In this document: positions 41,013-50,041 of the stretch, one piece after another
How the letters are laid out: each line of letters starts with the position of its first letter
Numbering within the stretch: the first letter of the stretch is position 1
Origin: Paralithodes platypus
Taxonomy: Eukaryota; Arthropoda; Malacostraca; Decapoda; Lithodidae
DNA: 64,000 nucleotides
NCBI GenBank assembly: GCA_032716605.1
Contig: CM064573.1
Location: forward strand, 9,438,709-9,502,708
Reading direction: 5' to 3'
Position numbers and translations under genes: made by a program
The notes under the pieces: model-generated
Databases searched by the model: none
Told to the model about the DNA's origin: nothing
What the model saw: only the letters and a program-made list of their open reading frames with translations

Positions 41013-41384
41013 AGGGGAGATGGCTCGTTTTGCTGGTCCCCCTTCTTCCTCATATTTAGCACCATCAGTTTTCAGATTTTATGACGTTTGGCCCATTAGT
41101 TTGGCGATTTTAAGACTTTTCGCCCCATTTCTTAGTCAATATTAAGACTTCGTGTATTTTAGGTGTAGATTTTTTCCTGGCGAGAGATAGTGAGCCTGTA
41201 ATTTAAGAGAAACCGGCCTTTGGCCGGGAAATTTTTTGATAGAAAAATGTACAAATTTATCTTGAAGGAGGGTCTTGGGGGGGGGGTATTTCTTTAAAAC
41301 TTGAAGGAGGTCTAGAGAGGAAACTAAAAAAGATGATAAAAAGATACATAAATGCGAAAATAAATATGCTCATCCCCTCTTAAG
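41013..41384 (+). mobile_element. M1 MITE, full length
   Basis: TTAAGGGGAGATGGCTCG at the left and GCTCATCCCCTCTTAA at the right. Four units, mirror core with one change ('GCGAGAGATAGTGAGCC'), 'CCGGCCTTTGGCCGGG' and 'CTTGAAGGAGGTCTAGAGAG'. Confidence 0.9.
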
Positions 41385-41404
41385 GTGGGGATAGTGCAAT
41401 TTAC

Positions 41405-41420
41405 CATCAGTTGAAAAAAA

Positions 41421-41451
<31 letters not shown>

Positions 41452-41456
41452 CACAG
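41405..41456. repeat. PolyA plus (CA)n
   Basis: About 23 A then about 11 CA units. No gene to 42110; that stretch shows nothing I recognise. Confidence 0.85.
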
Positions 41457-42113
41457 ACTAATGGCCCCAATATGGAGGAGGTTGGCCGGTCTCTGTTACT
41501 ATATAGAGTCTCTAGGTTAATAAACAAGGGTGCAGGGCTCTAGTCATCGTCTAGGGTTGCAGGAGGAGGCATAAATGGGAGCCTAATTATCTTGCATGCT
41601 GTAAAAAATCAAGGGCATCATAATACTAAGAAAAGGGTTTCATTGGGTATACGTAGTGAGTGTTATTGGAATTTGTTTACTGCGTGACACCCGTGAGACC
41701 CATCGATTTTTGTGTAACTTACTGAATTGTCACATCACATAGTACATTGTTTTACATGTGTGTACCGTCGCAAATGTATTACAAGGGAGATGTATATTCT
41801 GATAAATGTAGTCTCCCTATAAGCGGCCCCGCCACCATCTCCGCCACAAACATCGTCTAGACACTGTCTACTGACTTGAAAAGTGACGTTAAATTATAAA
41901 CCAATGGTATTGGAATTCCTTGGATGAAGTCACACCCATTTAACTAATCACCTGTCATGTGCAGCTGCGCAGATTTCCCCTACAGTTTTTGGACAAGGGA
42001 GGCCTGAGAAAGTGAGAGGTTAGCCAGCTAGTCCACCATAGCGTCTCCATGGCATCACCATGCTCTTTCAGACGTCCCTTGCTATTAAGAAAGTCATGGC
42101 CTCGTGCTTTAAG

Positions 42114-43100
42114 TTAGTATTTTTTGTGTTCTAGCGTTGATTCGTAGGGGGTCAGGTGTTGTATTATATTGTACCACCTATTGGTGGCGTCAATTGATTC
42201 CCCTTCCTTCCTGAAGATGGTGAGGTGAGTGTCGTGGGTGAAATCCTGAAAGAGTCTCAGCAGTTGGTGAGGGTTGCTTAGCCTCCGCTTTGGTCCACTG
42301 CTCTGGTGCCAGAACACATAGTGGACGTAGATCATCTTGTTGGTGGGATAGGAGAGGTTGATGGGTTATGAGGGATACAAGGATTGCTACTGCTCTGGTT
42401 GTAAGCCGAGTGGTGACCCTTGACCTGGGTCTGGAGTTGACATTGACCCGTGAGATCGCGAAAAAACAATGAGCTAGTCCTAGACGGGTGGGGGGGGGGG
42501 GGGATAGAAAGACGGCCTGAATGAGTGATAGTAGTGGTAGTTGTGGTGGGGTTAGGGGGGGACCTTTATATGGAGAGGGTCGACCAACATGGATGATGTG
42601 TCATTTCGGGCGCATACTAGTTTGGTGGTGGAGGCACATAGAGGGCCATAAAGGTGTTGACTTTTGGATAAATAGTTCGTCCGGATGCAGGATTGGGTGG
42701 CTCCTTTGCTCACAAGAAATTTGACTCGGGTGTCATTTAATAGAAATTTTTCATAGATCTGTGGTTTATGGAGAATGCTGGCTACCTCCGCAACTGGAAG
42801 TAGTGGCGGGGGTTGATCTAAGCATCCTCTCCTTGAGGATCGAACTCTGATTCAGTGATGTGCAATTCTTCGACTTCCTTGTAGAAGTCCTCCAAGGCTT
42901 CTGTGCCTTGGTGTTCTGCGGAGCCTTCCTCCGGGTAGGTTTGTGCAATTCTTTGAGGGTAGTGCCTGCCGGATGAGGGGTGAGTGCGGAATCCTCTTTG
43001 GAATCTACCCCGAGCAAACTGAGGGCTACGTTGGGGTGGGGCAGGTTGGAGCATTGGTCTCGGAAGATAAGCACTGTGCAATATTGAGAACAAGCTGGGG
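42114..43100 (-). pseudogene. Possible retroelement gag-protease remnant
   Basis: Minus strand. A Pro/Arg/Gln-rich frame (43093-42818, 'RGRFQRGFRTHPSSGRHYP' then acidic 'EALEDFYKEVEELHITESEF') precedes, in another frame near 42758-42660, 'RVKFLVSKGATQSCI', which resembles a retropepsin entry with the catalytic Asp-Thr replaced by Ser-Lys. A further frame at 42335-42114 has no known domain. The order nucleocapsid-like then protease-like fits a decayed retroelement, but the similarity is short and I am not sure. Confidence 0.3.
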
Positions 43101-43151
43101 ATTCAAAGGGGTCTATGGTGGTGGTGCGCCGTGCGTGATTACGGGATTGAT

Positions 43152-43517
43152 ATTAAAGGGAGATGGGTCGCTTTTCTGGTTCCCTTTCTTCCTCATGCTT
43201 ATCCCCATTAGTTTAGAGATTTAAAGACGTTTGCCCCATTCGTCGATCTTAAGACCTTTCACCCCGTTTCTTTGTCAATTTTAAGACCTTTCGTGCCCTT
43301 TAAGAGTCAATTTTTTTCCTGGCCAGCGATAGAGAGCCTGTATTGGTGGAGGATCCGGCCTTCGGCCGTGACATTTTTCTACCGGAAAATGTATAAATTA
43401 ATCTCGAAGGGGGATCAAATGGATGTTTTATAAGTTTGATGGAAGTCTAGGGAGGAAACTAAACAAATAAATTAATATATAAATAAATAGACCCCCAAAA
43501 ATAGCCACTGTCCCCTA
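43152..43517 (+). mobile_element. M1 MITE
   Basis: TTAAAGGGAGATGGGTCG at the left and GCCACTGTCCCCTAAA at the right; core 'GCCAGCGATAGAGAGCCTG', hairpin 'CCGGCCTTCGGCCG'. Two units are fused or shortened near 43230. Confidence 0.85.
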
Positions 43518-43589
43518 AAGGATAGGGTGTTTCTTGGGAGGGATAGCGGAAGATTGCTGGGTAGGTGCAAGTGTTGGGGTTTTGGAAGG

Positions 43590-44130
43590 GAATGGGGTAG
43601 GAAAGGTGGGGGTGGTGTTTAGAAGAAAGGTGGGGGTAGGGGTGAGAAGAGAGGGGGGGGGGGGGGTGAGAAGAAAGGTGGGGGAGGGGGGAGAAGAAAG
43701 GTGGGGGTGGGGTGAGAAGAAAGGTGGGGGTGGGGTTGAGAAGAAAGGTGGGGGTGATGGTGAGAAGAAAGGTGGGGGTGGGGTGAGAAGAAAGGTGGGG
43801 AGGGGGTGAGAAGAAAGGTGGGGGTGAGAAGAAAGGAGGGGTGGTGGTGAAAAGAAAGGTGGGGTGGGGGTGAGAAGAAAGGTGGGGGTGGGGGTGAGAA
43901 TAAAGGTGGGGGTGGGGGTGAGAAGAAAGGTGGGGAGGGGGTGAGAAGAAAGGTGGGAGAGGGGGTGAGAAGAAAGGTGGGGGTGGGGTGAGAAGAAAGG
44001 TGGGGTGGGGGTGAGAAGAAAGGTGGGGGTGGGGGTGAGAAGAAAGGTGGGGGTGGGGGTGAGAAGATAGGTGGGGGTGGGGGTGAGAAGAAAGGTGGGG
44101 GTGGGGGTGAGAGGAAAGGTGGGGGTGATG
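43590..44130 (+). repeat. G-rich minisatellite
   Basis: About 20-22 bp unit 'GAGAAGAAAGGTGGGGGTGG' repeated roughly 22 times, all purine but for T. The plus strand could form quadruplexes. Pro/Phe/Ser-rich frames on the minus strand are artefacts. Confidence 0.93.
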
Positions 44131-44179
44131 AGGTTTGGGTTGATGAGTATTTCCGTTTCTCCAGCTTTGTTTTTACCAT

Positions 44180-44312
44180 CCCAGGCCCCCTTCAAGCAAA
44201 ATGTGTACATGTTTCAAATAAATTGCAGGCTCGCTATCGTTTGGCCAGAATAAACTCTTTACCTAAATGGGGTGAAGCATTTTATAACCCCAGAACTAAT
44301 AAGGTGACCCTT
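44180..44312 (-). mobile_element. M1 fragment
   Basis: 'AATTGCAGGCTCGCTATCGT' with degraded flanking units; no ends. Confidence 0.6.
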
Positions 44313-44315
44313 CTT

Positions 44316-44538
44316 AACCCTTTAAATACGGGTCACGTCATTTTCACTTTAATTGTCTATTATTAGGCTACACATATTTGTTTAAATCTTAAGGAGGACC
44401 TCTAGCAATAAAAAATCTACAAACTACATGTATCTAAATTAGAAATATTAACTACCACAGATCCTTCCTAAGCTGCATAAAGTCTTCTAAATATATCAAT
44501 AATAAAATTTTAAAAAGTCACCCGTCCTAAAAGAGTTA
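44316..44538. mobile_element. M2 hairpin MITE
   Basis: Left 'TTAACCCTTTAAATACGGGT', right 'CACCCGTCCTAAAAGAGTTA'. The right TTAAGG is shared with the start of the next M1 copy, so the two elements abut at a TTAA. Confidence 0.8.
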
Positions 44539-44895
44539 AGGAGAGATGGGCCGTTTTTTTGTTGTATATTTATTCATTTATTGCTGTATTTCTTAGTTTC
44601 CTCGCTAGACCTCCATCAAGCTTAGAAGAGCACGCTCTATACCTCCCTTCAAGATAAATTTGTACATTGTTCGGTAGAAAAATGTCCCGCTTCATCTTAA
44701 AATTTCAGGCTCGCTATCGATCGCCAGGAAAAAATAAAGACCTAAATGGCACGAAAGGCCAAAAAATTGACAACGAAATGGGGCGAAATGTGTTAACATC
44801 GCCAAACTAATGGACCGAACATCTTATAATTTCAAAACAAATGGGGTTTAACACGAGGGAGAAAGGGCACCAGAAAAAGGACCCATCTCCCCTTA
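44536..44895 (-). mobile_element. M1 MITE, full length
   Basis: TTAAGGAGAGATGGGCCG at the left and GGACCCATCTCCCCTTAA at the right. Contains 'CTCGCTATCGATCGCCAGG', a one-base change in the mirror core. Confidence 0.9.
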
Positions 44896-44989
44896 AACTC
44901 TCCAAACTAAAGGAGTATAACAGGCAGGACCCAAAAGACCCTCCCTGGCATCAGATAGTGTTACTGTTTATCCTGAAAGACTAGACGTT

Positions 44990-45060
44990 CACTAACCACT
45001 CACACATGTACACACAGACTAGACGTTCACTAACCACTCACACATGTACACACACTCTTG
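44990..45060 (+). repeat. 33 bp tandem duplication
   Basis: 'GACTAGACGTTCACTAACCA', continuing CTCACACATGTACACACA, occurs twice. Sequence to 45200 is AT-rich with TATATGTA words and no gene. Confidence 0.8.
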
Positions 45061-45297
45061 AATATTTATGTTCATCCTCATTATATATTTGCATATTTGT
45101 ATGTATTTATATTTATATGTATTTTATATGTAATATACAGTATATGTATACGTATTGTATATGTAATATTATATATTTATGTGTATATTTGTATATTTGT
45201 ACACTCGTCAGTCGTCACATATAGGCCTACAGTATATTGGCCTGAGTCACTGGACATCTCCACCAGTAGATAATTTCAACCAGTGCCAACTCATTAG

Positions 45298-45345
45298 GTC
45301 TAATAGGTTAGGTTAAGTTAAGTTTGGTTAGGTTAACCCGTTCAT
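45298..45345. repeat. Degenerate TTAGG-type run
   Basis: TAGGTTAGGTTAAGTTAAG and GGTTAGGTTAAC. TTAGG is the common arthropod telomere unit. A second stretch is at 45543-45640. Only short and degenerate, flanking an M2 copy. Confidence 0.5.
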
Positions 45346-45544
45346 TACCGGTGCTGTACTTTCAACTTTTATGGCTACTATTAGATGATTGTATTCAGTT
45401 TAAAAAGGGCCTCCAGCAATTAACAGGCTTCGAACTATCTCCCTTAACCCTTTTTACCACCACAGACCCTACTTAAACTGCACAAAATCGTCTAAATATA
45501 GCTAGAATACAATGAAAAAGACGTTGCGGTAGAGAAGGGGTTAA
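45333..45544. mobile_element. M2 hairpin MITE
   Basis: 'TTAACCCGTTCATTACCGGT' left, 'GACGTTGCGGTAGAGAAGGG' right, with the expected arms and 'AACAGGCTTCGAACTATCTC' interior. Confidence 0.85.
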
Positions 45545-45664
45545 GTTAGGTTAGACACAGTTAGGTTAGACTTAGTTAGGTAAGGTTAGACTTAGTTAGG
45601 CTGGGTTACCTTAGGGTAGGGTTGGCTTGGCGTATAGGATACGATAAGTTAGGTTTATTTTTGT

Positions 45665-45870
45665 TCTTCTATGTGAATGAAGGAGACAAAAGGCAAAGCT
45701 GCCTGTAACCATTGTCTCTCTCTAAGTTGAAAGAGTGACAGAGAGCCAAAATCACAGTACAATAGAGTCAAAATGTCTGGACACACGGAGCTTCAAGCAG
45801 TTTTACTCATAGGATGAGGAAAAGGCAGATTGAAGGAGAGAGTTCCAAAGCTTGCTTGTTGAGTAGAAGA
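45665..45870 (+). repeat. R-D copy 4, longest
   Basis: Shares 'ATGAAGGAGACAAAAGGCA', 'GCTGCCTGTAACCATTGTCT', 'ACTCATAGGATGAGGAAAAG' and 'GCTTGCTTGTTGAGTAGAAG' with 17440-17612. From here to 46350 I see only diffuse sequence with no gene. Confidence 0.75.
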
Positions 45871-46349
45871 AAGACTGGGAAAATTAGTTTAATCTTGAGA
45901 GTTGGACAGAATATAAGTTGGTGTGTGTTGAAAGGCGGGTGCCCCCCACTCTCCGTAATGGAAGGAGTAAGGTTAAGTTGAGTTAGGTTCGATCTTCAAA
46001 TTGACCCTGCTTTACTTGGTCCTGGTTGAGATAGTACTGATTGAAAGAATTGTCTGGGAACCCTTTGCGGTAAGGATGTAGTATTCAGGCGTATCACCAA
46101 CTTTGTTTACATTACTCGTATGCTCGGGATCACGTTCCCATCTATTTTGACTGCTGTGGGATACAATAATAGGTGAAAACCCCGCCATTACGTATTTTCA
46201 TCATCATATATATATTGCCAGCAGGGGACAAATAACGGAACACAAGCAGTCAGAATAGACAGGAACGTAACCGCGAACGTTTGAGTAAGGTATACAAAGC
46301 TGGCGATACGCCCAGATACTACATCCTTCACCCCTTTGTTAAGTCATTA

Positions 46350-46559
46350 ACCCTTTCACCACCATTATGTATCATTCATCATGTTCTGGTTACCATTAGA
46401 CGAATTTCTTTACTTTGTAATCTACCCATACGACTCATATGGGTAAATACCATCTCAAACAACCCGCTCAGTATCATAGGTCCTTCTTGAGCTGCATAAT
46501 TAATCTAATTTAAGCCAGAATTAAAGGCAAAAAGACGTCGCCGGTACAGAAGGGGTTAA
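46350..46559. mobile_element. M2 hairpin MITE
   Basis: 'TTAACCCTTTCACCACCATT' left, 'GTCGCCGGTACAGAAGGGGT' right. The left arm is diverged. Confidence 0.8.
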
Positions 46560-46572
46560 ACTGCACATAATC

Positions 46573-47230
46573 GTTTAACCCTTTCAATACCAGTGCCGTC
46601 CTTACAACTTTACTCATGCTATCATTAGACGATTTTATTCAGTTTAAAAAGGGCCCTAAAGCAATTAACAGGCTTCGAACTACCTCACTTAACCCTATTT
46701 ACTACCACAGATCCTTCTTAACCCTTATTTAGCGGGCTAGGCGGTTTATTTATATGTACCGCCCAGCGGGGTGTTTTTAGCCAAAATAGGGCTGTTTACG
46801 TGATAATTTTCATGCCTAAATAAGACCCAGAGCGTAAAACAAGTATCTATCCCTGAAAGGGCATAAACAGAGCTTTCGAATGACACCATAACAATCCTTT
46901 TATGATGGCTAGTTTTCTTGCAACAACCGCGCAACGCGAGTGCAAAAAGCATGTAATTCAGCACTTTCCCCATACAATTCCGTATATAGCGAGTGAGAGA
47001 GGGAGGGAGGAGGTGGGATTCGTGTCAGTAGGTTCGCCGCGGTGGTCTGGAGCAGTCATACGCTCGCTACTCTCCTGCCACCACTTGTCTCTCTCTCTCA
47101 GCAACATTACGTGCTGAAATTGCCACACGACCTATGTCGCGCACCGCCACATAGTCCAGATTTATTTAACTCGACTTATGTTGCGCCCCGACACTTAGGG
47201 GTTAAACAGCACAAAATCGTCTAAATATAG
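46573..47230. mobile_element. M2 MITE split by a TTAA-bounded insertion
   Basis: The M2 left part (46573-46717) ends 'CACAGATCCTTCTTAA' and resumes at 47201 with 'TTAAACAGCACAAAATCGTC'. The right end then leads into the satellite array. Confidence 0.8.
46716..47204. mobile_element. TTAA-bounded insertion, about 485 bp
   Basis: Ends TTAACCCTTATTTAGCGGG and CGACACTTAGGGGTTAA, a short inverted pair with TTAA at both sides, sitting inside an M2 copy. TTAA plus CCC-type ends recall piggyBac-class non-autonomous elements. Inside is a GC hairpin (GGCGGTTTATTTATATGTAC followed by CGCC). Short frames (46746-46973) are not recognised. Confidence 0.6.
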
Positions 47231-48885
47231 CTAGAATATCATTAAAAGAGGTCGGTGGTACAGTAGGGGTTAAATATAGCTAGAATAAAATACAAAAGAC
47301 ATCGCCGGTACAGTAGGGGTTAAATATAGCTATAATAAAATACAAAAGACATCGCCGGTACAGTAGGGGTTAAATATAGCTATAATAAAATACAAAAGAC
47401 ATCGCCGGTACAGTAGGGGTTAAATATAGCTAGAATAAAATACAAAAGACATCGCCGGTACAGTAGGGGTTAAATATAGCTAGAATAAAATACAAAAGAC
47501 ATCGCCGGTACAGTAGGGGTTAAATATAGCTAGAATAAAATACAAAAGACATCGCCGGTACAGTAGGGGTTAAATATAGCTAGAATAAAATACAAAAGAC
47601 ATCGCCGGTACAGTAGGGGTTAAATATAGCTATAATAAAATACAAAAGACATCGCCGGTACAGTAGGGGTTAAATATAGCTATAATAAAATACAAAAGAC
47701 ATCGCCGGTACAGTAGGGGTTAAATATAGCTAGAATAAAATACAAAAGACATCGCCGGTACAGTAGGGGTTAAATATGCTATAATAAAATACAAAAGACA
47801 TCGCCGGTACAGTAGGGGTTAAATATAGCTATAATAAAATACAAAAGACATCGCCGGTACAGTAGGGGTTAAATATAGCTAGAATAAAATACAAAAGACA
47901 TCGCCGGTACAGTAGGGGTTAAATATAGCTATAATAAAATACAAAAGACATCGCCGGTACAGAGGGGTTAGAACTCCACATAATCGTCTGCATATAGCTA
48001 GAAGAAGAGAAATACAAAAGAATGGGATCAAATTAATGTACATGATCGTCTAAATATAGCTAGAATAATAAATAACAAAAGACGTCGCCGGTACAGTAGG
48101 GGTTAAATATAGCTGATAACACTGCATACAATCGTCTAAATATAGCTAGAATACAAAACAAAAACAAAAATACAAAAGTGCCGGTACAGAAGGGGTAGAG
48201 CTGCACATAATCGTCTAAATATAGCTAGAATAAAAAAATAAAAATAAATAAAAAATAAAAGTCGCCGGAACAGAAGGGGTAGAACTGCACAAACTCGTCA
48301 AAATGTAGCTAGAATAAAATACAAAAGACGTCGCCGGTACAGAAGGGGTAGAACTGCACAAACTCTTCTAAATGTAGCTAGAATACAGTAAAACAAAAGA
48401 CGTCGGCGGTACAGAAGGGGTAGAACTGCACAAACTCTTCTAAATGTAGCTAGAATACAGTAAAACAAAATACGTCGTCGGTACAGAAGGGGTAGAACTG
48501 CACAAACTCTTCTAAATGTAGCTAGAATACAGTAAAACAAAAGACGTCGCCGGTACAGAAGGGGTAGAACTGCACAAACTCTTCTAAATGTAGCTAGAAT
48601 ACAGTAAAACAAAATACGTCGTCGGTACAGAAGGGGTAGAACTGCACAAACTCGTCTAAATGTAGCTAGAATAAAATACAAAAGACGTCGCCGGTACAGA
48701 AGGGATAAAACTGCACAAACTCGTCTAAATGTAGCTAGAATAAAATACAAAAAGACGTCGCCGGTACAGAAGGGGTAGAACTGCACAAACTCGTCTAAAT
48801 GTAGCTAGAATACAGTAAAACAAAATACGTCGTCGGTACAGTAGGGGTTAAATATAGCTAGAATCAAATACAAAATGACGCCGCC
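47205..48885 (+). repeat. Satellite array derived from M2 right end
   Basis: First part, to about 47970: 50 bp unit 'TAAATATAGCTAGAATAAAA', TACAAAAGACATCGCCGG, TACAGTAGGGGT, about 14 copies, with TAGAAT or TATAAT at one site. Second part, about 48180-48840: 72 bp unit that adds 'GAACTGCACAAACTCTTCT', about 9 copies. Both units are the M2 right terminus. Frames of 162 codons across it are artefacts. Confidence 0.93.
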
Positions 48886-49319
48886 GGTGTGAGGTGCTAG
48901 AGTGACACCGTGACAGAGTGTCAGGTTAAAACAGCCCATATGCCTTATATATAACCAAAATCAGTTAAATCACGACTGTATTTCGATATATCGTTAGCGA
49001 GCCTAACCTACCACTACTTACAATAATACTAATGCAGAAAATAACTATATATACCACTAATTTGGTGGGATAAAGTATAGAATCTACTTATAGAAGGCAA
49101 CGGCTCCCGGGGCGCTAACCACAATTCTATTTCGGTTGATTTTTACTTAATGTTATTGCATTTACTAACTTAACCTAACCAACCTAACCAAATGCAATAA
49201 CATTAAGTAAAATATATCGAAATACAGTCGTGATTTAACTGATTTTGGTTATATATAAGGCATATGGGCTGTTTTAACCTCTCACTCTGTCACGGTGTCA
49301 CTCTAGCACCTCACACCGG
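48886..49319. mobile_element. Long inverted-repeat MITE inserted in the array
   Basis: Arms of about 115 bp: 'GGTGTGAGGTGCTAGAGTGA' at the left and 'TCACTCTAGCACCTCACACC' at the right, pairing on through 'ACGACTGTATTTCGATATAT'. It splits the word GCCGGTACAG of the M2-derived array, with CCGGT on both sides. A second hairpin (ACTTAATGTTATTGCATTT with AAATGCAATAACATTAAGT) lies in the loop side. Confidence 0.85.
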
Positions 49320-49465
49320 TACAGAAGGGGTTAAGACTTCCATTAGATGACGTCACAGAGGCCCGTTTGCCGCTCACGTTGTTTACACTACCGGTACTAA
49401 ATGTTAAGCTTTCAAGAGCCCTGAAGGTCAAGTTTAAGTCCCTGCACAACGACGGTCATTAACGC

Positions 49466-49800
49466 TGTCTGTTGTTGTTGTTGTTGTTGCTGTTCCCCAG
49501 GCTGTCTGACCGAGCAGCCCCAAGGTCCCGAGCAAGTCCAAGGCCATAACCGAGCGCCCACACAAAACCCTCCCTGGTTACCACTAATAAAGTCCAGGTG
49601 ACCAAAGCCACTCTAAGGCGAGAAGCTGAGGAGGGTGCGGAAACGCCCGGGAAACCAAAGCCCCACCCAAGGCCCTGGGCCCCTCAGCAATTATGAAGGG
49701 AAAGTTGAGGGGCAAAGGAAAAATGTGACTTATTAGCTCCCAATCTGCCAACCTCTAGGTTGGCAGTAGGGAGGTCAATCCACGGAAGAGACGCCGTCAC
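49466..49800 (-). mobile_element. Jockey/CR1-like LINE, 3' UTR and (AAC)n tail
   Basis: Minus strand ends 'GGTCAGACAGCCTGGGGAAC' followed by AGCAACAACAACAAC, the same terminal motif as 20128-20433. It lies downstream of the LINE coding region with a minisatellite between. An inverted pair CCAACCTCTAGGTTGG is at about 49749-49764. Confidence 0.75.
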
Positions 49801-49805
49801 TTGAG

Positions 49806-50008
49806 ATCTAGAAAATATATACCGGTAAGTAAAAGGAAATACATAAGAAAATATATAAGTAAAAGGAAACGCATAAGAAAATATATAAGTAAAAGGAAAT
49901 ACATAAGTAAAAGGATATACATAAGTAAATATATAAGTAAAAGGAAATACATAAGTAAAAGGATATACATAAGAAAATATATAAGTAAAAGGAAATACAT
50001 ACCTTTAC
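49806..50008 (+). repeat. AAGTAAAAGGAAATACAT minisatellite, right of LINE tail
   Basis: Built from an 18-base word AAGTAAAAGGAAATACAT (or GGATATACAT) and a 12-base word AAGTAAATATAT. The same array is at 53545-53995. It sits between the LINE stop codon and its 3' UTR. Confidence 0.93.
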
Positions 50009-50041
50009 CTTTTGATACCTTTTGATGTGTTCGCCGCTCTT

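Noticed and set aside
43515..44210. Pro/Phe/Thr-rich 231-codon frame
   Set aside because: G-rich minisatellite read on the minus strand.
48298..48786. 162-codon frame with repeated Ala-Thr-Phe-Arg-Arg-Val-Cys words
   Set aside because: Translation of the 72 bp M2-derived satellite; 72 is a multiple of 3, so no stops arise.
47205..48885. CRISPR-like array
   Set aside because: No unique spacers; head-to-tail units of one sequence in a eukaryotic context.
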